NCBI RefSeq assembly: GCF_003935375.1
Contig: NZ_RHQM01000012.1
Location: forward strand, 3,274-67,273
Length of the DNA: 64,000 nt
DNA from: Stutzerimonas xanthomarina
GTDB lineage: Bacteria; Pseudomonadota; Gammaproteobacteria; Pseudomonadales; Pseudomonadaceae
Direction of reading: 5' to 3'
The notes below the pieces were generated by a model. That model did no database searches, was not told the DNA's origin, and was given only the letters and a program-made list of their open reading frames with translations. The translations under genes and the position numbers were made by a program. Positions 16,397 through 26,946 of the stretch are shown here, piece by piece. Position 1 is the stretch's first letter, and every line of letters begins with the position of its first letter.

Positions 16397-17590
16397 GTGG
16401 CTAAGGAAAAGTTCGAACGTAACAAACCGCACGTCAACGTCGGCACCATTGGTCACGTTGACCATGGCAAGACCACTCTGACTGCCGCTCTGACTCGCGT
16501 GTGCTCCGAAGTTTTCGGCTCCGCTCGTGTCGACTTCGACAAGATCGATAGCGCGCCGGAAGAGAAGGCTCGCGGTATCACTATCAACACCGCTCACGTA
16601 GAGTACGACTCCAATGTCCGTCACTACGCGCATGTTGACTGCCCGGGTCACGCTGACTATGTGAAGAACATGATCACCGGTGCTGCTCAGATGGATGGTG
16701 CGATCCTGGTTTGCTCCGCTGCTGATGGCCCCATGCCGCAGACTCGCGAGCACATCCTGCTGTCCCGTCAGGTGGGTGTTCCGTACATCGTCGTGTTCCT
16801 GAACAAGGCCGACATGGTCGACGACGCCGAGCTGCTCGAGCTGGTCGAAATGGAAGTTCGTGATCTGCTGTCGACCTATGATTTCCCGGGTGACGACACG
16901 CCGATCATCATCGGTTCCGCGCTGATGGCGCTGAATGGCGAAGATGACAACGAGCTGGGCACTACTGCGGTCAAGAAGCTGGTCGAGACTCTGGATACCT
17001 ACATCCCTGAGCCGGTTCGCGCCATCGACAAGCCGTTCCTGATGCCGATCGAAGACGTGTTCTCCATTTCCGGTCGCGGTACCGTTGTGACTGGTCGTGT
17101 TGAGCGCGGCATCGTCAAGGTTCAGGAAGAAATCGAGATCGTTGGTCTGCGTGATACCACCAAGACCACCTGTACCGGTGTCGAAATGTTCCGCAAGCTG
17201 CTCGACGAAGGTCGTGCCGGTGAGAACTGCGGCGTTCTGCTGCGTGGTACCAAGCGTGATGACGTCGAGCGTGGCCAGGTTCTGGCCAAGCCGGGCACCA
17301 TCAAGCCGCACACCAAGTTCGAAGCCGAAGTGTACGTTCTGTCCAAGGAAGAGGGTGGTCGTCACACCCCGTTCTTCAAGGGCTATCGTCCGCAGTTCTA
17401 CTTCCGTACCACCGACGTGACCGGTTCGTGCGAACTGCCGGAAGGCGTTGAGATGGTAATGCCGGGCGACAACGTGAAAATGGTTGTCACCCTGATCAAG
17501 CCGATCGCCATGGAAGACGGCCTGCGCTTCGCAATTCGCGAAGGTGGTCGTACCGTTGGTGCCGGCGTGGTTGCCAAGATCGTCGAGTAA
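16397..17590 (+). CDS. tuf: Elongation factor Tu, second (complete) copy
   Basis: Complete 397-aa EF-Tu with [17 protein letters not shown] and NKAD motifs, starting at GTG 16397. It is the last gene of the str group and ends at a strong bidirectional-looking terminator. It is nearly identical to the partial copy at 1-1132, which points to ongoing gene conversion between the two loci. Confidence 0.98.
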   Translation: MAKEKFERNKPHVNVGTIGHVDHGKTTLTAALTRVCSEVFGSARVDFDKIDSAPEEKARGITINTAHVEYDSNVRHYAHVDCPGHADYVKNMITGAAQMDGAILVCSAADGPMPQTREHILLSRQVGVPYIVVFLNKADMVDDAELLELVEMEVRDLLSTYDFPGDDTPIIIGSALMALNGEDDNELGTTAVKKLVETLDTYIPEPVRAIDKPFLMPIEDVFSISGRGTVVTGRVERGIVKVQEEIEIVGLRDTTKTTCTGVEMFRKLLDEGRAGENCGVLLRGTKRDDVERGQVLAKPGTIKPHTKFEAEVYVLSKEEGGRHTPFFKGYRPQFYFRTTDVTGSCELPEGVEMVMPGDNVKMVVTLIKPIAMEDGLRFAIREGGRTVGAGVVAKIVE

Positions 17591-17605
17591 TAATTGACGA
17601 TGATG

Positions 17606-17631
17606 AAAAAGGCCCCCTCGGGGGCCTTTTT
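17606..17631 (+). terminator. Intrinsic terminator after tuf
   Basis: The stem GGCCCC (17611-17616) / GGGGCC (17621-17626) has loop CTCG and is extended by flanking A5 and T5 runs. It closes the str group. Confidence 0.88.
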
Positions 17632-17648
17632 CTATTGTTGATCATTTA

Positions 17649-17677
17649 TTGACACCCTATGGGCGCATCCGTACAAT
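17649..17677 (+). promoter_or_regulatory. Sigma70 promoter of the S10 operon
   Basis: A consensus TTGACA (17649-17654) and TACAAT (17672-17677) are spaced by exactly 17 bp. The predicted leader is only about 55 nt before rpsJ. There is thus little room for the long L4-binding S10 leader known from E. coli. Confidence 0.8.
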
Positions 17678-17740
17678 TGCGCCTCCTTTTACCGGGGGTA
17701 TTGCGCCTGGTAGGGTGGCTACTTGGAGTCTGAGGTCAAA

Positions 17741-18052
17741 ATGCAAAACCAACAAATCCGTATTCGGTTGAAGGCTTTTGACCATCGCCTGATCGATCAA
17801 TCAACCCAGGAAATCGTGGAAACCGCGAAACGTACTGGTGCTCAGGTGCGTGGTCCGATTCCGCTGCCAACCCGCAAAGAGCGGTTCACTGTGCTGGTCT
17901 CCCCGCACGTCAATAAAGACGCGCGCGATCAGTATGAAATTCGAACCCACAAGCGTGTGCTGGACATTGTTCAGCCGACCGACAAAACCGTCGATGCGCT
18001 GATGAAGCTCGATCTTGCGGCTGGTGTGGAAGTGCAGATCAGCCTCGGCTAA
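17741..18052 (+). CDS. rpsJ: 30S ribosomal protein S10
   Basis: S10 is a 30S head protein that also works as NusE in antitermination with NusG and NusB (both encoded in this window). I chose ATG 17741, preceded by GAGG, because it gives the standard 103 aa; an in-frame TTG six codons upstream is unlikely. It opens the S10 operon. Confidence 0.97.
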
Positions 18053-18134
18053 AACCTGAGAGTTTTAGTCGTGTAACGCTCTGAAATGGGCGGCCATAGC
18101 GGGTGAAAGCCCCGTACACTCAAGAGGTTTCAAA

Positions 18135-18770
18135 ATGACTATTGGTGTAGTCGGTCGCAAATGCGGTATGACCCGCGTTTTCACCGAGGATGGTGTCTCT
18201 ATTCCGGTTACGGTCATCGAGATCGAGCCGAATCGCGTCACTCAGTTCAAGAATGAAGAGAGCGATGGCTATCGTGCAGTGCAGGTCACTGTCGGCGAGC
18301 GTCGCGCGTCCCGTGTTACCAAGGCTCAGGCCGGTCACTTCGCTAAAGCGAATGTTGCTGCTGGTCGTGGCGTCTGGGAATTCCGCCTCGATGGCGAGGA
18401 GTTCCAGGCTGGTGACCAGATCAACGCTGAGATTTTCCAGGCTGGACAGATGGTGGATGTCACCGGTCAGTCCAAGGGTAAAGGCTTTGCCGGTACCATC
18501 AAGCGCTGGAACTTCCGTGGTCAGGACAATACCCACGGTAACTCCGTATCCCACCGCGTCCCGGGCTCTATCGGTCAGTGCCAGACCCCAGGTCGTGTAT
18601 TCAAGGGCAAGAAGATGTCCGGGCACATGGGCGCCGAGCGCGTAACCGTGCAGTCTCTGGAAATCGTGCGTGTCGATGCTGAGCGGAATCTGCTTTTGGT
18701 GAAGGGCGCAGTGCCCGGTGCCACTGGTGGTGACGTGCTCGTGCGTCCGGCCGCCAAGGCTCGCGGTTAA
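18135..18770 (+). CDS. rplC: 50S ribosomal protein L3
   Basis: L3 is an early assembly protein reaching to the peptidyl-transferase centre. It has 211 aa and the conserved loop [20 protein letters not shown] with the glutamine that PrmB methylates in E. coli. rplD begins 12 bp later. Confidence 0.97.
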   Translation: MTIGVVGRKCGMTRVFTEDGVSIPVTVIEIEPNRVTQFKNEESDGYRAVQVTVGERRASRVTKAQAGHFAKANVAAGRGVWEFRLDGEEFQAGDQINAEIFQAGQMVDVTGQSKGKGFAGTIKRWNFRGQDNTHGNSVSHRVPGSIGQCQTPGRVFKGKKMSGHMGAERVTVQSLEIVRVDAERNLLLVKGAVPGATGGDVLVRPAAKARG

Positions 18771-18782
18771 GGGGGAGTTCAC

Positions 18783-19385
18783 ATGCAATTGAATGTAAAT
18801 GGCGCACAGGCCATCGAAGTCTCCGATCGCACCTTTGGTGGTGAGTTCAACGAGACGCTGGTGCACCAGGCAGTCGTCGCCTACATGGCCGGCGGTCGTC
18901 AGGGTAGCAAGCAGCAGAAAACCCGCTCCGATGTGTCCGGTGGTGGCAAGCGTCCGTGGCGCCAGAAGGGCACAGGTCGTGCTCGTGCTGGTACCAGTCG
19001 TGGCCCGATCTGGCGTGGCGGTGGCGTAACATTCGCCGCGCGTCCTCAGAATCATGATCAGAAGCTGAACAAGAAGATGTATCGCGCTGCGCTGCGTTCC
19101 ATTCTTGCTGAGCTGGTCCGCTCCGAGCGTCTGGTTGTCGTAGAAGATTTCGCCGTCGACGCGCCGAAAACCAAAGTGCTTGCTAGCAAGCTCAATGGTA
19201 TGGGCCTGAGCGATGTGCTGATCGTTTCCGATGCTGTCGATCAGAACCTGTACCTGGCTGCGCGCAACCTGCCGCATGTCGATGTGCGTGATGTCCAGGG
19301 TTCCGATCCGGTCAGCCTGATCGCCTATGACAAGGTGTTGATCACCGTGTCGGCTGTGAAGAAATTCGAGGAGCTGCTGGGATGA
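18783..19385 (+). CDS. rplD: 50S ribosomal protein L4
   Basis: L4 lines the peptide exit tunnel; in E. coli it also represses the S10 operon. It has 200 aa with the tunnel-loop segment [20 protein letters not shown]. Its stop codon overlaps the rplW start by 4 bases (ATGA). Confidence 0.97.
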   Translation: MQLNVNGAQAIEVSDRTFGGEFNETLVHQAVVAYMAGGRQGSKQQKTRSDVSGGGKRPWRQKGTGRARAGTSRGPIWRGGGVTFAARPQNHDQKLNKKMYRAALRSILAELVRSERLVVVEDFAVDAPKTKVLASKLNGMGLSDVLIVSDAVDQNLYLAARNLPHVDVRDVQGSDPVSLIAYDKVLITVSAVKKFEELLG

Positions 19386-19681
19386 ACCAGGAACGCGTAT
19401 TCAAAGTCCTGCTTGGTCCGCACGTCTCTGAGAAGGCTACCGTGCTGGCTGACAGCAAGAAGCAATTCGTTTTCAAGGTTGCGACCGACGCAACCAAGCT
19501 GGAAATCAAGAAGGCTGTTGAGAGCCTGTTCGACGTGAAGGTCGCCGCCGTCAACACCCTGAACGTTCAGGGCAAGACCAAGCGTACCGCTCGCGGTCTG
19601 GGCAAGCGCAACGACTGGAAGAAGGCGTATATCGCGCTTCAGCCGGGCCAGGATCTCGATTTCTCTGGCAGTGCTGAGTAA
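19382..19681 (+). CDS. rplW: 50S ribosomal protein L23
   Basis: L23 sits at the exit-tunnel mouth, where SRP and trigger factor dock. It has 99 aa and starts inside the rplD stop (ATGA overlap). Confidence 0.97.
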   Translation: MNQERVFKVLLGPHVSEKATVLADSKKQFVFKVATDATKLEIKKAVESLFDVKVAAVNTLNVQGKTKRTARGLGKRNDWKKAYIALQPGQDLDFSGSAE

Positions 19682-19695
19682 GGAAGGGGTGCATC

Positions 19696-20517
19696 ATGGC
19701 AATCGTTAAATGCAAACCGACTTCCGCGGGCCGCCGTTTTGTGGTCAAGGTGGTCAATCAGGAGCTGCACAAAGGCGCTCCTTACGCACCGCTGCTCGAG
19801 AAGAAGTCGAAGACTGGCGGCCGTAACAACAACGGTCGTATCACCACTCGCCACATTGGCGGTGGTCACAAGCAGCATTACCGTCTGGTTGATTTTCGTC
19901 GCAACAAGGATGGCATTCCTGCCATCGTCGAGCGTATCGAATATGACCCGAACCGTACTGCGCACATTGCGCTGCTGAAGTATGCCGACGGTGAGCGTCG
20001 CTACATCATCGCGCCGAAGGGTGTAAGCGCTGGCGATCAGCTGGTCTCGGGCATCAATGCTCCGATCAAGGCTGGCAACAGCCTGCCGCTGCGCAACATC
20101 CCGCTGGGTTCTACCGTTCACGGTGTCGAGCTCAAGCCGGGTAAGGGTGCTCAGATCGCTCGCTCCGCTGGCGCTTCGGCTCAGCTGGTTGCTCGCGAGG
20201 GTTCCTACGTGACGCTGCGTCTGCGCTCCGGCGAGATGCGCAAGGTGCTGGCCGAGTGCCGTGCGACCCTGGGCGAGGTCTCGAACTCCGAGCACAGCCT
20301 GCGTTCGCTGGGCAAGGCAGGGGCTAAGCGCTGGAAGGGCATTCGTCCTACCGTTCGTGGTGTCGCGATGAACCCGGTCGATCACCCGCACGGTGGTGGT
20401 GAAGGTCGTACCTCCGGTGGTCGTCATCCGGTGTCGCCATGGGGCTTCCCGACTAAGGGCGCGAAGACCCGCACTAACAAGCGCACCGATAACATGATTG
20501 TCCGTCGTCGCAAGTAA
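19696..20517 (+). CDS. rplB: 50S ribosomal protein L2
   Basis: L2 is needed for subunit association and peptidyl-transferase activity. At 273 aa it has the usual length. The C-terminal [18 protein letters not shown] signature, with its conserved histidine, is intact. Confidence 0.98.
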   Translation: MAIVKCKPTSAGRRFVVKVVNQELHKGAPYAPLLEKKSKTGGRNNNGRITTRHIGGGHKQHYRLVDFRRNKDGIPAIVERIEYDPNRTAHIALLKYADGERRYIIAPKGVSAGDQLVSGINAPIKAGNSLPLRNIPLGSTVHGVELKPGKGAQIARSAGASAQLVAREGSYVTLRLRSGEMRKVLAECRATLGEVSNSEHSLRSLGKAGAKRWKGIRPTVRGVAMNPVDHPHGGGEGRTSGGRHPVSPWGFPTKGAKTRTNKRTDNMIVRRRK

Positions 20518-20533
20518 CTAGAGGGATACGACA

Positions 20534-20809
20534 GTGCCGCGTTCTCTGAAAAAAGGTCCTTTTATCGATCTTCACCTACTGAAGAAGGTCGAAGCGGCGG
20601 TGGAAAAGAGCGATCGTAAGCCAGTTAAAACCTGGTCGCGTCGTTCGATGATCCTGCCGCAAATGGTCGGTCTGACCATCGCTGTACATAACGGTCGTCA
20701 ACATGTACCGGTCCTCGTGTCCGAAGACATGGTCGGCCACAAACTCGGCGAGTTCGCTGCAACCCGTACATATCGCGGGCATGTGGCGGACAAGAAAGGC
20801 AAGCGCTAA
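20534..20809 (+). CDS. rpsS: 30S ribosomal protein S19
   Basis: S19 is a 91-aa head protein that pairs with S13 (encoded at 28551). It begins [14 protein letters not shown] after GTG 20534 and contains the HNGRQHVPV segment. Operon position between rplB and rplV is canonical. Confidence 0.97.
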   Translation: MPRSLKKGPFIDLHLLKKVEAAVEKSDRKPVKTWSRRSMILPQMVGLTIAVHNGRQHVPVLVSEDMVGHKLGEFAATRTYRGHVADKKGKR

Positions 20810-20822
20810 GGGGTAAGGAAAG

Positions 20823-21155
20823 ATGGAAGTAGCCGCTAAGTTGTCGGGCGCTCGCATCTCCGCCCAGAAAGCCCGCCTGGTCGCCGACCAGATCCGCGGG
20901 AAGAAGGTGGGCGAAGCGCTCAACCTCCTGGCTTTCAGTAGCAAGAAAGCCGCCGAGATCATGAAGAAAGTGCTGGAGTCGGCCGTTGCCAACGCCGAGC
21001 ACAACGAAGGCGCAGATGTGGATGACTTGAAAGTCTCCACGGTCTTCGTCAACGAGGGGCGTTCGCTTAAGCGCATCATGCCGCGTGCCAAAGGCCGCGC
21101 TGATCGCATCGTCAAGCGGTCTTGCCATATCACTGTCAAGGTTGCGGACAAGTAA
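20823..21155 (+). CDS. rplV: 50S ribosomal protein L22
   Basis: L22 has 110 aa; its beta-hairpin forms part of the exit-tunnel constriction with L4. Conserved [10 protein letters not shown] segment near the C-terminus. rpsC follows after 13 bp. Confidence 0.97.
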
Positions 21156-21168
21156 CGGAGTCGATCAG

Positions 21169-21855
21169 ATGGGTCAGAAAGTACATCCCACTGGCATTCG
21201 CCTGGGAATCGTCAAGGAGCACACCTCCGTCTGGTACGCAGACGGCCGTACGTATGCAGACTATCTGCTTGCAGATCTGAACGTGCGTGAGTACCTCCAA
21301 GACAAATTAAAAAGCGCGTCCGTGAGCCGTATCGATATCCATCGCCCGGCTCAAACCGCACGCATCACCATCCACACCGCTCGTCCCGGCATTGTGATCG
21401 GCAAGAAGGGTGAGGATGTTGAGAAGCTGCGTCAGGACCTGACCAAGCAAATGGGTGTGCCGGTGCACATCAATATCGAAGAGATCCGCAAGCCGGAGCT
21501 CGACGCAATGCTGGTTGCACAGAGCGTAGCTCAGCAGCTGGAGCGTCGCGTGATGTTCCGTCGCGCCATGAAGCGCGCCGTACAGAACGCCATGCGCATT
21601 GGTGCCAAAGGCATCAAGATCCAGGTCAGTGGTCGTCTGGGTGGGGCTGAAATTGCCCGTACCGAGTGGTATCGCGAAGGTCGTGTGCCTCTGCACACCC
21701 TGCGTGCCGATATCGATTACAACACTTACGAAGCGCACACCACTTACGGTGTGATCGGCGTGAAGGTGTGGATCTTCAAGGGCGAAGTAATTGGTGGTCG
21801 CCATGAAGAGCTCAAGCCTCAAGCGCCTGCTCCTCGTAAAAAAGCTGCTAAGTAA
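21169..21855 (+). CDS. rpsC: 30S ribosomal protein S3
   Basis: S3 lies at the mRNA entry channel and has helicase activity with S4. It begins [17 protein letters not shown] 21169 gives 228 aa, the normal length; the longer open frame upstream overlaps rplV and was not used. A KH-type domain with GKKG ([16 protein letters not shown]) is visible. Confidence 0.97.
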   Translation: MGQKVHPTGIRLGIVKEHTSVWYADGRTYADYLLADLNVREYLQDKLKSASVSRIDIHRPAQTARITIHTARPGIVIGKKGEDVEKLRQDLTKQMGVPVHINIEEIRKPELDAMLVAQSVAQQLERRVMFRRAMKRAVQNAMRIGAKGIKIQVSGRLGGAEIARTEWYREGRVPLHTLRADIDYNTYEAHTTYGVIGVKVWIFKGEVIGGRHEELKPQAPAPRKKAAK

Positions 21856-21867
21856 GGGGTACGCCAA

Positions 21868-22281
21868 ATGTTGCAACCCAAGCGTACAAAATTCCGCAAG
21901 CAGATGACCGGCCACAACCGTGGTCTGGCTCAGCGCGGTAGCAAGGTCAGCTTCGGCGAATTCGCGCTGAAGTCTGTTTCCCGTGGTCGTCTGACCGCGC
22001 GTCAGATCGAGGCTGCACGTCGTGCGCTCACCCGTCACGTAAAGCGTGGCGGAAAGATCTGGATCCGCGTGTTCCCCGACAAGCCTGTAACCAAGAAGCC
22101 TCTGGAAGTCCGGATGGGTAAAGGTAAGGGTAGCGTCGAGTACTGGGTAGCCCAGATTCAGCCGGGCAAGGTGCTCTACGAGATCGAGGGTGTTTCCGAA
22201 GAGCTGGCGCGTGAGGCTTTCGCCCTGGCCGCTGCAAAGCTGCCGCTCGCCACCTCCTTTGTTAAGCGGACGGTGATGTGA
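21868..22281 (+). CDS. rplP: 50S ribosomal protein L16
   Basis: L16 (137 aa) contacts the A-site tRNA elbow. Starts [15 protein letters not shown] and has the normal length. Its TGA overlaps the rpmC ATG by one base. Confidence 0.97.
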   Translation: MLQPKRTKFRKQMTGHNRGLAQRGSKVSFGEFALKSVSRGRLTARQIEAARRALTRHVKRGGKIWIRVFPDKPVTKKPLEVRMGKGKGSVEYWVAQIQPGKVLYEIEGVSEELAREAFALAAAKLPLATSFVKRTVM

Positions 22282-22472
22282 TGAAAGCGAATGAACTTCG
22301 TGAAAAATCCGTTGAGCAGCTGAACGAGCAACTGCTCGAGCTGCTGCGGGACCAGTTCAATCTGCGTATGCAGAAAGCGACTGGCCAGTTGGGGCAGTCT
22401 CACCTGCTCTCGCAAGTCAAGCGCGACATCGCTCGTGTCAAGACTGTGCTCAACCAGCAGGCAGGTAAGTGA
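22281..22472 (+). CDS. rpmC: 50S ribosomal protein L29
   Basis: L29 is the small two-helix protein beside the exit tunnel. I chose ATG 22281 (63 aa, [15 protein letters not shown]), which overlaps the rplP stop (TGATG). An in-frame GTG one codon earlier is possible but adds only one residue. Confidence 0.95.
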   Translation: MKANELREKSVEQLNEQLLELLRDQFNLRMQKATGQLGQSHLLSQVKRDIARVKTVLNQQAGK

Positions 22473-22474
22473 TC

Positions 22475-22741
22475 ATGGCTGAAGCTCAGAAAACCGTCCG
22501 CACGCTGACCGGCCGCGTCGTCAGCGACAAGATGGACAAGACCATCACCGTTCTGATCGAGCGTCGCGTCAAGCACCCGATCTACGGTAAATACGTGAAG
22601 CGTTCGACCAAACTGCACGCCCACGACGAAACCAACCAGTGCCGTATCGGCGACAAGGTCACCATCCGCGAGACTCGTCCGCTGGCAAAGACCAAGTCCT
22701 GGATGCTGGTTGACGTCGTTGAACGCGCCGTCGAAGTCTAA
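22475..22741 (+). CDS. rpsQ: 30S ribosomal protein S17
   Basis: S17 binds 16S rRNA helix 11 as a primary assembly protein. ATG 22475 gives 88 aa ([20 protein letters not shown]). It is 2 bp from the rpmC stop and ends the S10-operon gene order; spc-operon genes follow without a clear terminator. Confidence 0.96.
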   Translation: MAEAQKTVRTLTGRVVSDKMDKTITVLIERRVKHPIYGKYVKRSTKLHAHDETNQCRIGDKVTIRETRPLAKTKSWMLVDVVERAVEV

Positions 22742-22764
22742 GGGCTAGGGGTCGGAGAAATTAT

Positions 22765-23133
22765 ATGATTCAGACTCAATCCATGCTCGATGTGGCTGAT
22801 AACAGTGGCGCTCGTCGCGTCATGTGTATCAAGGTGCTCGGCGGTTCCCACCGCCGTTACGCCGGCATCGGCGACATTATCAAGGTAACCGTCAAGGAAG
22901 CGATTCCTCGTGGCAAGGTCAAGAAAGGCCAGGTGATGACCGCTGTTGTGGTTCGCACTCGTCACGGTGTTCGTCGTCCCGATGGCTCCATCATTCGCTT
23001 CGATGGCAATGCTGCTGTTCTGCTGAACAACAAGCAGGAGCCTATCGGCACCCGTATCTTTGGGCCGGTGACGCGTGAACTTCGTACCGAGAAGTTCATG
23101 AAGATCGTCTCGCTCGCCCCTGAAGTGCTGTAA
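22765..23133 (+). CDS. rplN: 50S ribosomal protein L14
   Basis: L14 (122 aa) takes part in intersubunit bridges. Starts [21 protein letters not shown], normal length. First gene of the classic spc order. The 23-bp gap from rpsQ leaves no room for a promoter with a leader, so S10 and spc are probably read as one transcript here. Confidence 0.97.
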
Positions 23134-23144
23134 GGAGTAGCCGC

Positions 23145-23459
23145 ATGCAAAAGATTCGTCGCAACGACGAGATCATCGTCATCGCCGGCAAAGACAAGGG
23201 CAAGCGCGGTAAGGTGCTGAAGGTCCTCGCGGACGACCGTCTGGTCGTTGGCGGGATCAATCTCGTAAAGCGCCATACCAAGCCTAACCCGATGTCCGGC
23301 GTTCAGGGCGGTATCGTCGAGAAGGAGGCGCCTTTGCACGTCTCTAACGTCGCCATTTTCAACGGTGAGACCAACAAGGCAGACCGCGTTGGCTTCAAGG
23401 TTGAAGAAGGCAAGAAAATTCGTGTCTTCAAGTCGACCCAGAAGCCGGTTGACGCTTGA
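23145..23459 (+). CDS. rplX: 50S ribosomal protein L24
   Basis: L24 (104 aa) is an assembly initiator with an N-terminal KOW motif ([16 protein letters not shown]). Operon position between L14 and L5 is canonical. Confidence 0.97.
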
Positions 23460-23478
23460 GACTGCTAGGTAGATAACC

Positions 23479-24018
23479 ATGGCACGACTAAAAGAAGTTT
23501 ATCGGAAGGAAATCGCGCCCAAGCTGAAGGAAGAACTGAAGCTTGGCAACGTGATGGAAGTTCCGCGTATCACCAAGATCACCCTCAACATGGGTATCGG
23601 CGAAGCGATCGGTGACAAGAAGATCATCGACAATGCTGTTGCTGACCTGGAAAAGATCACCGGCCAGAAGGTTGTAGTGACTCACGCTCGCAAGTCCATC
23701 GCAGGCTTCAAAGTCCGCGAAGGCTGGCCGATCGGCGTCAAGGTCACGCTGCGCAGTGATCGTATGTATGAATTCCTGGATCGCCTGCTTTCGATCTCCC
23801 TGCCGCGCGTGCGTGACTTCCGCGGCCTGAATGCCAAGTCCTTCGATGGCCGCGGCAACTACAGTATGGGCGTCAAAGAGCAGATCATCTTCCCGGAAAT
23901 CGATTACGACAAGATCGATGCCCTGCGTGGTCTGGACATCACTCTGACCACTACTGCTCGGACGGATGAAGAAGGTCGCGCTCTGCTGCGCGCTTTCAAC
24001 TTCCCGTTCCGTAACTGA
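23479..24018 (+). CDS. rplE: 50S ribosomal protein L5
   Basis: L5 (179 aa) binds 5S rRNA and contacts P-site tRNA. Conserved [10 protein letters not shown] near the N-terminus and [18 protein letters not shown] near the C-terminus. rpsN begins 13 bp later. Confidence 0.97.
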   Translation: MARLKEVYRKEIAPKLKEELKLGNVMEVPRITKITLNMGIGEAIGDKKIIDNAVADLEKITGQKVVVTHARKSIAGFKVREGWPIGVKVTLRSDRMYEFLDRLLSISLPRVRDFRGLNAKSFDGRGNYSMGVKEQIIFPEIDYDKIDALRGLDITLTTTARTDEEGRALLRAFNFPFRN

Positions 24019-24031
24019 TTGGAGTAGGCAC

Positions 24032-24337
24032 ATGGCTAAGCAAAGCATGAAGAACCGTGAGCTGAAGCGTCAGCAAACGGTCGCCAAGTTCGCCCAGAAG
24101 CGTGCTGCACTGAAAGCAATCATCGCAAGCCCGGAGTCCTCTCCGGAAGCGCGCTGGGAAGCTCAGGTCGCACTGCAGAAGCAGCCTCGTGACGCAAGCG
24201 CTTCGCGCCTGCGCAACCGCTGCCGTCTGACTGGTCGTCCGCACGGCGTTTACCGCAAGTTCGGCCTCGCGCGCAATATGCTGCGTCAGGCTGCAATGCG
24301 CGGTGACGTGCCGGGTCTGGTTAAGGCCAGCTGGTAA
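24032..24337 (+). CDS. rpsN: 30S ribosomal protein S14 (zinc-free type)
   Basis: S14 is a 101-aa 30S head protein. ATG 24032 gives the standard long form; the frame upstream overlaps rplE. It lacks the paired CXXC motifs of zinc-binding S14 and so is the C-minus type. A 185-bp gap with a hairpin and a promoter separates it from rpsH. Confidence 0.96.
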   Translation: MAKQSMKNRELKRQQTVAKFAQKRAALKAIIASPESSPEARWEAQVALQKQPRDASASRLRNRCRLTGRPHGVYRKFGLARNMLRQAAMRGDVPGLVKASW

Positions 24338-24378
24338 TAAAAGCATCCAGGGCCCTGCGGGTCCTGTTTGTTTTTCGC

Positions 24379-24400
24379 TCAAGCCCCTCATGGGGCTTGA
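24379..24400 (+). terminator. Terminator-like hairpin after rpsN
   Basis: TCAAGCCCC (24379-24387) pairs perfectly with GGGGCTTGA (24392-24400) around TCAT, followed by TTCGTTT. The U-tract is imperfect, so termination may be partial. The end of its 3' arm is also the start of the -35 box of the promoter at 24397-24425. Confidence 0.6.
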
Positions 24401-24425
24401 TTCGTTTCTGGCAACTCTCTAGAAT
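24397..24425 (+). promoter_or_regulatory. Candidate internal spc-operon promoter before rpsH
   Basis: TTGATT (24397-24402) and TAGAAT (24420-24425) have a 17-bp spacer. It would start a transcript near 24432 with a leader of about 90 nt before rpsH, independent of the upstream S10/spc transcript. Confidence 0.65.
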
Positions 24426-24522
24426 GCCCGGCTCGCCTGAGCCTTGCATTTTTTGTGGGGTTTGCCTGTTGGCGACACGAGCCGTCCAAGGCTTATTTTT
24501 TTGTATTAGGAGCTAAGAGCCC

Positions 24523-24915
24523 ATGAGTATGCAGGACCCGTTAGCGGACATGCTAACTCGTATCCGTAATGCCCAGATGGCCGAAAAGTCCGTCGTAAGC
24601 ATGCCGTCTTCCACTCTGAAGGTGGCTGTTGCCAACGTTCTTCAAGGTGAAGGCTATATCGCGGGATACCAGGTCAGTGGCGACGCCAAGCCGCAACTGT
24701 CCATCGAGCTGAAGTATTTCGAAGGTCGTCCGGTCATCGAAGAGCTCAAGCGCGTAAGTCGTCCTGGCCTGCGCCAGTACAAATCCGTTGACCAGTTGCC
24801 GAAAGTACGTGGCGGTTTGGGTGTGTCGATTGTCTCCACCAACAAGGGTGTGATGACTGATCGGGCTGCTCGGGCTGCTGGTGTTGGCGGCGAAGTGCTC
24901 TGCACTGTGTTCTAA
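24523..24915 (+). CDS. rpsH: 30S ribosomal protein S8
   Basis: S8 (130 aa) organises the 16S central domain; in E. coli it is also the spc-operon repressor. Begins [16 protein letters not shown] with GGAGC upstream; ends [11 protein letters not shown]. Here it begins the distal part of the spc genes, behind its own candidate promoter. Confidence 0.97.
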   Translation: MSMQDPLADMLTRIRNAQMAEKSVVSMPSSTLKVAVANVLQGEGYIAGYQVSGDAKPQLSIELKYFEGRPVIEELKRVSRPGLRQYKSVDQLPKVRGGLGVSIVSTNKGVMTDRAARAAGVGGEVLCTVF

Positions 24916-24927
24916 GGGGGGATAAGC

Positions 24928-25461
24928 ATGTCTCGCGTTGCTAAGAACCCCGTCAAGCTGCCTGCTGGCGTCGAAATCAAGATGTCTGGTCAGCAGCTTT
25001 CGGTGAAGGGCGCAAAAGGCGCTCTCGAACTGAATGTTCATCCGTCCGTGGAGGTCATCCAGGAGTCTGGTGAGCTGCGTTTTGCTGGCCGTAATGGCGA
25101 TCAGCAAACTCGCGCCATGGCCGGCACTACTCGTGCATTGGTCAACAACATGGTGATCGGCGTCAGTCAAGGCTTCGAGCGCAAGCTTCAGCTGGTTGGT
25201 GTTGGTTACAAGGCGCAAGCCAAAGGTCAAGTGCTGTCCCTGGCTCTCGGTTTCTCGCATCCGGTGGATTACGAACTGCCGCAAGGCGTTACCGCTGAGA
25301 CCCCCAGCCAGACCGATATCCTGATCAAGGGTGTCGACAAGCAACTGGTCGGTCAGGTGGCTGCTGAAATCCGCGACTTCCGTCGCCCTGAGCCTTACAA
25401 GGGCAAAGGCGTGCGGTACTCGGACGAAGTAGTCCGTCGCAAAGAAGCTAAGAAGAAGTAG
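24928..25461 (+). CDS. rplF: 50S ribosomal protein L6
   Basis: L6 (177 aa, two related alpha/beta domains) lies near the GTPase-associated region. Ends [20 protein letters not shown], the family signature. Twelve bp after rpsH. Confidence 0.97.
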   Translation: MSRVAKNPVKLPAGVEIKMSGQQLSVKGAKGALELNVHPSVEVIQESGELRFAGRNGDQQTRAMAGTTRALVNNMVIGVSQGFERKLQLVGVGYKAQAKGQVLSLALGFSHPVDYELPQGVTAETPSQTDILIKGVDKQLVGQVAAEIRDFRRPEPYKGKGVRYSDEVVRRKEAKKK

Positions 25462-25471
25462 GGCATAGCAA

Positions 25472-25822
25472 ATGAGCGTAAAGAAAGAAACTCGTCTGCG
25501 TCGCGCTCGCAAGGCACGCCTGAAGATGCGCGAGCTGGAAACCGTACGCCTCTGCGTGTACCGCTCTTCCCAGCACATCTACGCCCAGGTCCTTTCGGCC
25601 GACGGCGGCAAGGTCCTGGCCAGCGCCTCGACTCTGGACAAAGAACTGCGTGACGCCGCCACCGGCAACGTCGACGCTGCCAAGAAAGTCGGTCAGCTGG
25701 TCGCTGAGCGCGCGAAAGCCGCAGGTGTCACTCAGGTGGCGTTCGACCGTTCTGGCTTCAAGTACCACGGTCGTGTCAAGGCACTGGCTGAAGCTGCTCG
25801 TGAAGGCGGGCTGGAGTTCTAA
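25472..25822 (+). CDS. rplR: 50S ribosomal protein L18
   Basis: L18 (116 aa) brings 5S rRNA into the large subunit with L5. Basic N-terminus and ending [20 protein letters not shown] as expected. rpsE follows 3 bp later. Confidence 0.97.
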   Translation: MSVKKETRLRRARKARLKMRELETVRLCVYRSSQHIYAQVLSADGGKVLASASTLDKELRDAATGNVDAAKKVGQLVAERAKAAGVTQVAFDRSGFKYHGRVKALAEAAREGGLEF

Positions 25823-25825
25823 GTT

Positions 25826-26326
25826 ATGGCAAATAACGAGCAAAAGCGCGACGAAGGCTACATCGAGAAGCTGGTTCAAGTTAACCGCGTCGCAAAAACT
25901 GTAAAAGGTGGTCGTATCTTCACCTTCACCGCGCTGACTGTGGTCGGTGATGGCAAGGGTCGTGTCGGCTTCGGTCGTGGCAAGTCCCGTGAAGTACCGG
26001 CTGCTATTCAAAAGGCTATGGAGGCGGCTCGCCGCAACATGATCCAGGTCGACCTGAATGGCACTACTCTGCAGTACGCCACCAAGGCCGCGCATGGCGC
26101 GTCCAAGGTCTACATGCAGCCTGCCTCCGAAGGTACCGGCGTGATTGCCGGTGGTGCCATGCGCGCCATTCTGGAAGTTGCTGGCGTTCAGAACGTACTG
26201 GCCAAGTGCTACGGCTCTACCAACCCGGTCAACGTGGTTCACGCCACCTTTAAGGGTCTGAAGGCGATGCAGTCGCCTGAGTCGATTGCTGCCAAGCGTG
26301 GCAAGAGCGTCGAGGAGATTTCCTGA
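25826..26326 (+). CDS. rpsE: 30S ribosomal protein S5
   Basis: S5 (166 aa) lies at the mRNA channel and influences decoding accuracy. The double-stranded-RNA-binding-like domain [20 protein letters not shown] is present, with no obvious spectinomycin-resistance change near the N-terminal loop (VAKTVKGGR). Confidence 0.97.
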   Translation: MANNEQKRDEGYIEKLVQVNRVAKTVKGGRIFTFTALTVVGDGKGRVGFGRGKSREVPAAIQKAMEAARRNMIQVDLNGTTLQYATKAAHGASKVYMQPASEGTGVIAGGAMRAILEVAGVQNVLAKCYGSTNPVNVVHATFKGLKAMQSPESIAAKRGKSVEEIS

Positions 26327-26328
26327 TC

Positions 26329-26508
26329 ATGGCTAACACCGTCAAGGTTACGCTGATCAAGAGTGTCAGCGGTCGTATCCCCAATCACAAGCTGTGCGTC
26401 AAGGGTCTTGGCCTGCGTCGCATTGGTCACACCGTCGAGGTTCAGGATACTCCTGAAAATCGCGGCATGATCAACAAGGCTTATTACATGCTCCGTGTGG
26501 AGGGCTAA
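26329..26508 (+). CDS. rpmD: 50S ribosomal protein L30
   Basis: A short frame of 59 codons begins [20 protein letters not shown] and ends YYMLRVEG. It fills the gap between rpsE and rplO, where the spc operon always carries rpmD. Fold and length fit the bacterial L30, a peripheral 50S protein. Spacing is 2 bp to rpsE and 3 bp to rplO. Confidence 0.95.
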   Translation: MANTVKVTLIKSVSGRIPNHKLCVKGLGLRRIGHTVEVQDTPENRGMINKAYYMLRVEG

Positions 26509-26511
26509 GCC

Positions 26512-26946
26512 ATGCAACTGAACGATCTGCGTTCTGCGCCGGGTGCCCGTCGCGAAAAGCTGCGTCCCGGTCGTGGTATCGGTAGTGGCCTGGGCAAGAC
26601 ATGTGGCCGTGGTCACAAGGGTCAGACCTCTCGTTCCGGCGGCAAGATCGCTCCCGGTTTCGAGGGTGGTCAGCAGCCTCTGCATCGTCGTCTGCCGAAG
26701 TTCGGTTTCGTTTCGCTGAAAGCCATGGATCGCGCTGAGGTTCGTACCTCTGAGTTGGCCAAGGTGGAAGGTGATGTCGTTACCGTGCAAAGCCTGAAAG
26801 ACGCCAACGTAATCAACCAGAACGTACAGCGCGTGAAAATCATGCTGTCGGGCGAGGTTGGTCGCGCGGTTACTCTCAAGGGTATCGCAGCCACCAAAGG
26901 TGCGCGTGCGGCTATCGAAGCAGCTGGCGGCAAGTTCGAGGAATAA
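26512..26946 (+). CDS. rplO: 50S ribosomal protein L15
   Basis: L15 (144 aa) is a late-assembly protein with a long Gly/Arg-rich N-terminal extension ([19 protein letters not shown]). Its stop is directly followed by the secY ATG with no gap. Confidence 0.97.
   Translation: MQLNDLRSAPGARREKLRPGRGIGSGLGKTCGRGHKGQTSRSGGKIAPGFEGGQQPLHRRLPKFGFVSLKAMDRAEVRTSELAKVEGDVVTVQSLKDANVINQNVQRVKIMLSGEVGRAVTLKGIAATKGARAAIEAAGGKFEE

Noticed and set aside
24338..24522. Searched for a small gene or RNA in the rpsN-rpsH gap
   Set aside because: Only a hairpin and a promoter are supportable; no open frame with a ribosome site was seen.
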